From positions 8,402,500-8,466,499 of the forward strand of contig NC_052511.1 in the NCBI RefSeq assembly GCF_014356525.2: a DNA stretch of 64,000 nt, in the 5' to 3' direction. The stretch is from Nilaparvata lugens (taxonomy: Eukaryota > Arthropoda > Insecta > Hemiptera > Delphacidae). Each line of letters starts with the position of its first letter. The first letter of the stretch is position 1. A program made the position numbers and the translations under genes. Below, piece after piece: positions 57,587 through 64,000 of this stretch. The notes beneath the pieces are model-generated. The model made no database searches. It saw only the letters and a program-made list of their open reading frames with translations, and was not told the DNA's origin.

Positions 57587-57781
57587 CTACGTCTGGAGTG
57601 AATTAGAGATGGTGGGCGAGGAGTGAGCAGTGACCTCGATAGGTGTATAGCAGTAGGGACAGTCCTTCTCCATAGGAGCGCAGCTGCTGCAGAGCACGTA
57701 GTGATTGCAGGGTCCCAGAGTCACTGTGCGGTTCCTGTCTTCGCAGACCATGCATTTGGCAGCTGTTTGCAAGTAGATTAC
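57587..57781 (-). CDS. unk: Unkempt terminal exon: RING finger and stop
   Basis: Minus strand, acceptor TTATTGCAG|GTA, phase 0, 64 codons. It reads VIYLQTAAKCMVCEDRNRTV, then TLGPCNHYVLCSSCAPMEKD, then CPYCYTPIEV and a short tail to TAG. The cysteine/histidine spacing C-x2-C-x11-C-x-H-x3-C-x2-C-x6-C-x2-C is a C3HC4 RING finger at the extreme C-terminus. Together with the coiled coil in the upstream exons, this layout is that of unkempt, an RNA-binding protein with N-terminal CCCH fingers that in flies restrains neuronal differentiation downstream of insulin/TOR signalling. The N-terminal fingers lie outside the window. Confidence 0.85.
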   Translation of the reverse strand, partial: VIYLQTAAKCMVCEDRNRTVTLGPCNHYVLCSSCAPMEKDCPYCYTPIEVTAHSSPTISNSLQT

Positions 57782-57930
57782 CTGCAATAACACACACACT
57801 AATTATAGATTACCTGCAACAATACACACACTAATTACACACATCGATTTGGGATACAGTAGACGGTAATAGTACTTAACGTCCGGTAACGATAATTTAC
57901 CGCATAAGTATGATTGTTTCTGCCCGAAAC

Positions 57931-58196
57931 CATAGAGAAACAATAGGGTAAGTAGATATCCCATGGTATAGGGAATTTATGACGCAACTTTTACTGTTAT
58001 CTCATGCCGATTACTGTCGATTATTGTCAATTTTTACTATTTTGTTGGGGTGATAGTGTATGAACGGCACAATTTGAGAGACTACCAGCGTCACACAGCT
58101 GCATAGGAAAGAACTACGTGAACTATCGGCTTGGGATAACAATAAAAGTTACGACATGAACCATGGGATATCTACTCATGCTATCGTTTCTCTATG
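57931..58196. mobile_element. CATAGAG MITE, copy 7 (nearly complete)
   Basis: 266 bp with flanking duplication CCGAAAC (57,924-57,930 and 58,197-58,203). It lies in the last unk intron. Confidence 0.95.
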
Positions 58197-58199
58197 CCG

Positions 58200-58940
58200 A
58201 AACGTATTTGAGGGCAGAATTATTATACCAATGCGGTAAATACGTTAACGTACAATATTTTTTGTCATACTTATCTGAGAAAGAATAATATTGCTGAGAA
58301 ACAGAAACCATTACCTGCTGCTGCTCGAGCTACTGCATTCTATAAACATGACCTAGCCCGTAGCGCCTAGTTCATAACAGACAGACCCTTCGAGCTCAAA
58401 TAAAATAATAAAGGCCTAAATTATAAGATTTCAGATGAGTTTTTATAACTTGAAACTCCTTAAATGAGTTCTTTAATTATTTGAGTTAGTATATTCACGG
58501 TATTTAGATGAAAACGGTAGGGGTCATGAAATGTGTGTGCAGTGGCCAGCCAGCTAGATTGCGTCATCGCCACCAACCGAGGTATTCAACACCTATTGGC
58601 AATTTATGAAACTTATTTATTTATTAAAAACAGATGATTGGATATTATAAAATGACGTCAGCTACACCGGAAATTTAGCACAAACATGCGCGTGACACCT
58701 ACCGTCTTCTTCTATATACTGTGAGTATATTAATTACTCAGATGTTATTAGGACTCAGTAGAGTCCTAACATACTCGACTGTAAAGAAAACAACATATGA
58801 TCTCTTTTACAGTATAGTATGCTGTGATGAGAATCACATGCTTTCTTTTTCTGAAAACAGCTGTTTACCGGCTCGATTTGATGCATGGAAAACAGCTGCA
58901 ATTGAGTAAGTATAACAAATAATCACAAATTAATAAGGAG
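58200..58940. other. unk intron DNA without recognised features
   Basis: No exon or repeat was recognised. The 62-codon ORF at 58,721 shows no motif. Confidence 0.5.
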
Positions 58941-58944
58941 CTTA

Positions 58945-59098
58945 GGGCCGGTTTCCGAGCTCGGGATTTAGCTAATTTCTAGACTTTAAACAGGTAAGAT
59001 TTAGATTTAGACAGCTAGATTTAGATTTAAACAGCTAGATTTAGCCAAGTTCTAGACTTTAAACAGCTGGAGTCAGAAAATTGGCTTTCAGAAGCAGG
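58945..59098 (+). mobile_element. GGCCGGTTTCCGAGCTCGGG MITE, half copy
   Basis: Starts GGGCCGGTTTCCGAGCTCGG. The arm sequence, AATTTCTAGACTTTAAACAG, is repeated with short ACAGCTAGATTTAGATTTA insertions, ending CTGGAGTCAGAAAATTGGCT. The opposite arm is missing. Confidence 0.8.
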
Positions 59099-59100
59099 AG

Positions 59101-59336
59101 CTATGTGAAGTATTGTGACTAAACGTGTCTGATCATATCTTGCCTTGCTTTGACTAACTGGTGTGGTTTGACTACAATCTGACACGTTTAGTCACAATAC
59201 TTCACATAGTTGCTTATGAAGACATATCTAATTGCAATGACTAATCAGTGTGAGTTGCGTCACAAGCAGCTATGTAAAGTATTGTGACTAAACGTGTCTG
59301 ATCATGTCTTGTCTTGACTTGACTAACTGGTGTGCG
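59101..59336. repeat. Inverted plus direct repeat of GTGACTAAACGTGTCTGA
   Basis: CTATGTGAAGTATTGTGACT (59,101) is mirrored at about 59,175-59,215 and repeated directly at 59,268-59,300 with TAAACGTGTCTGATCATGTC. It ends about 58 bases from the unk exon at 59,394. Confidence 0.85.
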
Positions 59337-59393
59337 CCTAGCCTTAATGGAGTTTCATAATTATGACGAACAAGTAAAGTAAAGATGTAGTAC

Positions 59394-59555
59394 CTTTTCT
59401 ACTTCGTCGAGATCGCTTTTGAGCTGTTCTTTGATGGACTTGAGCGTTGACAGAGAAAGTGTGCGCAGCTCTGATATCCTGCGGACGCCATGCAGGTAGG
59501 GCGATCCCTGCAACAGGTCCACCTCTTGCTGTAACGCCTTCGCCTGAGACATCGC
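59394..59555 (-). CDS. unk: Unkempt penultimate exon: coiled coil
   Basis: Minus strand, acceptor TTCTGCAG|GCG, donor GAAAAG|GTACTA, phase 0 at both ends, 54 codons. It reads AMSQAKALQQEVDLLQGSPY, then LHGVRRISELRTLSLSTLKS, then IKEQLKSDLDEVEK. The alternation of Leu/Ile with charged residues predicts a coiled coil. The phrase L-S-L-S-T-L-K-S-I-K-E-Q-L-K-S-D-L matches the segment just before the RING finger in unkempt-family proteins (LxxLxxLxxQLRxDLExV). It joins the RING exon in frame (LDEVEK-VIYLQ). Confidence 0.85.
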
Positions 59556-59641
59556 CTGCAGAACAATTACACCAAGTCATTGCAAAAATGTTGTCGAAAG
59601 AATAATAATTATCATCTCATAAAATTGGTAGAACTCATGAT

Positions 59642-60708
59642 CAGTAGCGGCTCGTGATCTTTTAGCTTGGGGGTTCAACATCATGATCTATTGGGGAGAA
59701 AGGTCAAGAGGATATAGAGTATTGAGCATAAACAAGTGTAAAGGTAATCAATAATAATTTTACGGAATTATCCCCCAATGATTAAATATATTTTCTACAA
59801 ATATAGATTTTTTGTCCTGTTCATATTTTTCTTGTTTGATTTTTACTTCGGGAGTTGCTCTACCATCATGTTTTATTTTACACCTATCCTCAATATTAAT
59901 AATGTTTGTCTTCAACAAATACTGAACCTTATTCATATTTCTTCATCAAAATGCTGTTACGGAACCTAACACAATAAATTATAATTACACTATCACTAAA
60001 AGAAAATGGACATATTAGAAATACTCACGAATACACGAAACACACTAGAAATTACTATATTCTTCAACACACAAAACAAATTTATATAACGAAAAATGCA
60101 GTGAAATCTATCACAACTGTATTTGTATATAGTGTATACTAGAAAACGTACCGTATAACCTCAAAACTGTCACGCTTAGGCTACTTCTTGTTCACCGCTT
60201 TTTTACTGTTTACTGCCACCAAATTTGAATTTATTGGTTAAGTTCAAGATGGCAGTGATACTGAATCCGTATCATGAATACTCACGATTTATTCCGAGGT
60301 TTACCGAATGCTTTACTTGCCTCGGCTACGTTCGGTTACACTCGGATGAACTCGTGAAACATGGTTCAGGCAGGATTGTGAACCAAATTCGTGCTAGCAA
60401 ACCGATTCCCCTCCTCCGTTCCACTACCTCACCCAGCCTTGTTTTTGGGTTCAAATTGGGGAATGAACACTGCTCTCCACCACCACCCGTCTCGTCGTGC
60501 CATTCGGTGCTGTTTCAAGCAAGCCACTCCGGCACCGGCCGCAAAACATCGACGTTAAGTTTATGTAGATGAAAAATGTTGGGATGTAATTTGATGAGTA
60601 TAAAATAAGAATATAATTATTTGAGTTGCAAATTCATCATTGTATAGGAAGTTGATTCAATTCTGGGGGTTCAATGAACCATTGAACACATAGGACGAGC
60701 CGCCACTG
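59642..60708. mobile_element. hAT-like non-autonomous element, 1,067 bp
   Basis: CAGTAGCGGCTCG and CGAGCCGCCACTG form 13-bp terminal inverted repeats, directly flanked by CTCATGAT (59,634-59,641 and 60,709-60,716). An 8-bp duplication and CAG...CTG ends are hAT traits. The interior has no transposase ORF; the 115-codon frame at 60,225 has no recognisable domain. It lies in an unk intron. Confidence 0.92.
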
Positions 60709-60879
60709 CTCATGATGATGTTTACCAACACATATAATTTATAGTGGGGTGTATATTTATTCATTATTTATTCATTGTTGAAACACCGCTGATTTATGTA
60801 GTTACATTACAATACTATATTATCAATATTCTAATGTTGCATTCAATCTTCATTGTAATTAATAAGTTTTCATAATATG

Positions 60880-61010
60880 TGAAATTTGTTGCATAATTGG
60901 CTGTTGTACTGTAAATTATTGTAGATTCTTGTATAAACCAGAATGTATTGTAACTTACTTGAATAAATAAAATTTGCATTTGAAAATTTGAATTTGAATT
61001 TGTTTTGGAA
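60880..61010 (+). mobile_element. Non-LTR 3' end with (ATTTGAA)n tail
   Basis: TGTATTGTAACTTACTTGAA and AATAAAATTTGCATTTGAAA lead into repeated TTTGAATTTGAATTTG. This is the usual tail of a 5'-truncated insect retroelement. Confidence 0.55.
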
Positions 61011-61088
61011 CCTTTCCATATTTGGGAATATGATTATACTGATTGAAGGTTCAAATCGATTTCATCAAGCCCCGACTGCTCAAAAATA

Positions 61089-61205
61089 TTTTTAAAATTT
61101 AATCGTGATTATATCCCACGAGAGCCAATCGGAGAAGACTTTTCTTCGAAAAAAACATCTCTGGTTCTCGTGGGATTTAATCATGAAAAAAATTTAACAA
61201 TAGTT
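61089..61205. mobile_element. GGTTGCACAAC MITE, copy 5 (eroded)
   Basis: Inner arms AAAATTTAATCGTGATTATA and CCCACGAGAGCCAATCGGAG, with their complements, remain. The outer GGTTGCACAAC ends are lost. Confidence 0.7.
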
Positions 61206-61324
61206 CATTTCCAAACGAATAAAACTTCAGCTGTACTAAAGCCTTCTTTTAAACCAGTACAACTGAAAATATTTTGAATAGCATGATGAAACTTTATTTG
61301 TGTAATTAAAATACACAATATTGT

Positions 61325-61496
61325 GAATTTGACTACATAATCATGGTTATCAATTATGCATTAGTAACGGCGAACTCGAGAAACTGAATGATTAACAAAT
61401 TGCATCAATCGAATTTGACTACATAATCATGTTTATCAATTATGCATTATTAACGGTGAACTCGAGAAACTGAATGATTAACAAATTGCATCAATT
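61325..61496 (+). repeat. Two-copy tandem duplication, 86-bp unit
   Basis: GAATTTGACTACATAATCAT starts at 61,325 and 61,411, and each unit ends ACAAATTGCATCAAT. Only a few substitutions separate them. Confidence 0.9.
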
Positions 61497-61499
61497 TGA

Positions 61500-61985
61500 A
61501 TTCATGCAGTAGATTACTTCAATTTCCTCGTTTTTCAAGAGAAAATGAACTTGATTTATGCGATCAAACTTTTCAACAGCAGTCAATGATTTTCATTTTT
61601 ATTTTTTATTATTTATTATTTTACAAAGGTGACTTTCTAGAAGTATTTTAAGCCTAGGTGATGATGATGGGATGAATGATAATACAATGAAGGTAGAGTT
61701 ATGAATGAATAAAAATTATAGGTTATGCTAAAAATAGTTCAATAATAAATTTGTCCTATTAGATGTTTTATAATGTTAATCTAAAAGTTGTGTTATTTGA
61801 TTTCAATTACAAATGAAATACTGTATATTCGAGCAATTTACAGTACAGGATATTGACAGTCGACAATTTACCAATATGCCAATTGACCCAATGCCAATTT
61901 CCCGATAATAGGCATTATTTAGAAATAAGAAAAATGTATGTTATGAAGAAGGAATAATATAATTTATTTAGTAAATAATAGAGAC
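61500..61985. other. unk intron DNA without recognised features
   Basis: AT-rich; nothing recognised. Confidence 0.5.
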
Positions 61986-62141
61986 CTCATCACGCTGCAG
62001 TTCTGCAATGTTTGCCTTCCTATTGGCATCCTCTGCCTCTTTCTGCCACGCGCCGCACGCTCCTCTTGCCTGTGTGATTTGTTCTTCATACGACGCTATT
62101 TTACTGTTATTCACTGCCACTTCTTCTTTCAGTTTTAGAAG
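61986..62141 (-). CDS. unk: Unkempt exon: coiled-coil segment
   Basis: Minus strand, acceptor GATTTGTAG|CTT, donor GATGAG|GTCTCT, phase 0 at both ends, 52 codons. It reads LLKLKEEVAVNNSKIASYEE, then QITQARGACGAWQKEAEDAN, then RKANIAELQRDE. This is a charged heptad-like coiled coil with no other domain, as found in unkempt between the CCCH fingers and the RING. It joins the next exon in frame (LQRDE-AMSQAK). Upstream exons are not visible up to 64,000, so the gene continues past the window. Confidence 0.8.
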
Positions 62142-62252
62142 CTACAAATCAACAAACAAAATCATTACACATTTCAAGGAAGGATTTTCTTATCTATTAA
62201 GATGTAAAATACAGCAGATAAATCTCATTTTAAACTTTCTTTTCAGTTGTAC

Positions 62253-62888
62253 CATAGAGAAACAATAGCGTAAGTAGTGCGACATTTTAAAACTGAGACC
62301 ATGAAATAAAATAAATCGAAGTAATAGAAGATGTTATTGTTGTCAAAGGCTAGGAAGAGTATCAAATGTACTGTTACCTGATAGCAATAAAGATTATACT
62401 TATCAACAGCTGAGACTAAGATAAGAGCACCGTTCTATACGGCATAATTTGGAAGAATTATTTATTGAAAATTATAATTTATTGCAAATAATTTGTAAAT
62501 TGTTTATAGTCAACCATCAAATTTAGAGGTTACAACAACAAGGACTCAGTGTAAGATGATTTTATACATGTGTGACGTCTCCATCCGGGGCGTTGCTCAA
62601 GTAAAAAACCAGGAACCCCCCAAGGAGCGTTACAGTAGATATCCCATGGTATAGGGAATTTATGTCGCAACTTTTACTGTTATCTCAAGCCGATTACTGT
62701 CGATTATTGTCAATTTTTACTGTTTTGTTGGGGTGACAGTGTATGAACGGCACAATTTGAGAGACTACCAGCGTCACACAGCTGCATAGGAAAGAACTAC
62801 GTGAACTATCGGCTTGGGATAACAGTAAAAGTTGCGACATAAACGCCCTATACCATGGGATATCTACTTATGCCATCGTTTCTCTATG
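62253..62888. mobile_element. CATAGAG MITE, copy 8, split near its left end
   Basis: CATAGAGAAACAATAGCG is followed after AGTAG by an insertion (62,278-62,633). The rest continues from AGTAGATATCCCATGG to CTCTATG. Flanks GTTGTAC and GTTTTAC match at 6 of 7 bases. Confidence 0.88.
62278..62633. mobile_element. Unidentified 356-bp insertion inside MITE copy 8
   Basis: Bounded by AGTAG (62,273-62,277 and 62,634-62,638), a possible 5-bp duplication. It begins TGCGACATTTTAAAACTGAG and ends GGAACCCCCCAAGGAGCGTT. No other copy is in the window. Confidence 0.65.
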
Positions 62889-63153
62889 GTTTTACTCAGT
62901 AATTTATACATCTGAATATCTGAACTAGCCTTATAAATCAAGATGACAGTTAGCAAGTGGGTTAAATCCAAGTCCTTCTATTATTATTAATGTCTAGCAG
63001 AGCAGAGTTTGTATGTGTCTTGTTCATAAAATGAGCTACATTGTGACAATGATACACTTGTGGTACAGTGTTGAGTGTTTTAGTCAGTTTTGTGTGTTTA
63101 TTTTTTGTACGACTGTATTCGGTTGGTTCAGTTGTTGGTTGTATAGTCATTTG

Positions 63154-63408
63154 GTAACTTTTATTGTATTATTACTTTCGCCAGTGTTATGATTTTGTTA
63201 CTTCTATTGTATTGTGACTTTTGCCTATTACTGCATTGTATATGTTTATTGACAATAAAATATATCTTATCTTATATTTTAACTTTTATTGTATTATTAC
63301 TTTCGCCAGTGTTATGATTTTGTTACTTCTATTGTATTGTGCTTTTGCCTATTAATGCATTGTACATGTTTATTGGCAATAAAAGCTATCTTATCTTATA
63401 TTTTACTC
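63154..63408 (+). repeat. Two-copy tandem duplication, about 126 bp, retroelement-like tail
   Basis: AACTTTTATTGTATTATTAC starts at about 63,155 and 63,281. Each unit ends TTGACAATAAAATATATC or TTGGCAATAAAAGCTATC plus TTATCTTATATTTT, resembling a non-LTR 3' end with a short repeated tail. Confidence 0.85.
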
Positions 63409-63409
63409 A

Positions 63410-63828
63410 TACAAAAACACATAATCAATTAAATGATTGGTAGACGATCAACAGGTTTGATCAACAAAACTGTTTGTCTCAAATTTTGATTCTGATATAT
63501 AGTTCAATTAAAGTAATGTTTCCAGTAAAAAAAATTAAAAATAACTAAAATAAAACCAATAAAATAAATACCATAAATAAATAAAATAATACCATAAATA
63601 ATAAAATAATACCATAATAAAATTATAAAATAACTAAAATTAACAGTCCAAGCATATATTGCACTACGAATATTGAATCTGGGTTAATTTGAAGAGTAAA
63701 AAAGTAAATAGTGACACTTGATACTACATATGCGAGATATTACATTCATAAGTATATTATAATCCACCAAATTGATTCACTTTCAATTCATCAATTCAAT
63801 ACATTAAATTGCTGAATTTATTAAAATA
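63410..63828. other. AT-rich stretch without recognised features
   Basis: Contains a simple AAATAAATA/ACCATAATAAAATAA-rich patch (63,540-63,640). Otherwise nothing was recognised. Confidence 0.5.
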
Positions 63829-63829
63829 T

Positions 63830-63980
63830 AATTGATCATTTTAAACAAGAATGAACAGTTAATATTACACCAATAAACCTGCACGTTTATAGAAGGCATT
63901 GCCAAGACAGAGGATCGGCTACGTTGTTCTCCTATCTTTCTTCACTGCCATTATAACGTGGATCTCACTATAAGAGGTTC
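63830..63980 (+). mobile_element. CTATAGTGAGG element, copy 3 (partial)
   Basis: Matches 25,800-25,998: AATGAACAGTTAATATTACA, CCAATAAACCTG, TCTTCACTGCCATTATAACG and TGGATCTCACTATA. The internal array is not present in the sequence up to the window end. Confidence 0.8.
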
Positions 63981-64000
63981 TGCTTTACTATGTATTAAAG

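Noticed and set aside
60225..60572. 115-codon ORF inside the hAT-like element
   Set aside because: No transposase or other motif, and composition follows the local GC-rich patch.

Overview
The window is AT-rich animal DNA with introns, dense in repeats. It looks like an insect, probably a sap-sucking hemipteran. A delphacid planthopper such as Nilaparvata lugens is my best guess, from the style of the repeats; I could not search a database. Coding DNA is sparse, GC-richer than its surroundings, and split into short exons with GT/AG borders. Two genes are recognisable.

(1) Pyruvate kinase (Pyk), plus strand, about 7,020-42,910. A TATA-type promoter (6,993) precedes a 13-codon first exon (7,121-7,159). 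Exons follow at 11,867, 14,385, 17,320, 19,857, 25,025, 28,816 and 31,396. A 10-nt terminal coding exon with a stop and poly(A) signal is likely at 42,896. Reading phases agree at every junction except one. Between 11,990 and 14,385 the exon for the first part of the catalytic barrel (NFSHG and the K+/Mg/PEP-binding residues) is missing, and the phase across the gap is wrong. An exon of about 70 codons has been lost from this haplotype or this assembly.

(2) The 3' end of unkempt (unk), minus strand. Three coding exons lie at 62,141-61,986, 59,555-59,394 and 57,781-57,587. They encode a coiled coil followed by a C-terminal C3HC4 RING finger and stop. The rest of the gene lies beyond the right edge.

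The two genes point towards each other, with 42.96-57.58 kb between them. Two weaker gene signals lie near the left edge: a 9-codon ATG exon at 474-500 and a 68-codon ATG exon at 3,005-3,208.

The rest is mobile and repeated DNA. The clearest family is a miniature inverted-repeat element of about 270 bp with termini CATAGAG...CTCTATG. Eight copies are present, several with intact 7-8 bp target duplications. Others are a 1,067-bp hAT-like element with an 8-bp duplication, a SINE family (two copies with 11- and 13-bp duplications), two truncated non-LTR reverse-transcriptase fragments, a CTATAGTGAGG-ended element with a variable internal satellite, a 1.7-kb inverted pair of tandem arrays, a 590-bp GT microsatellite, a 2.2-kb satellite, several foldback palindromes, and many two-copy tandem duplications. 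Nested insertions give a relative order of events in several places. I found no tRNA or rRNA gene, no CRISPR array, no complete viral or transposase gene, and nothing that qualifies as a new multi-gene system.
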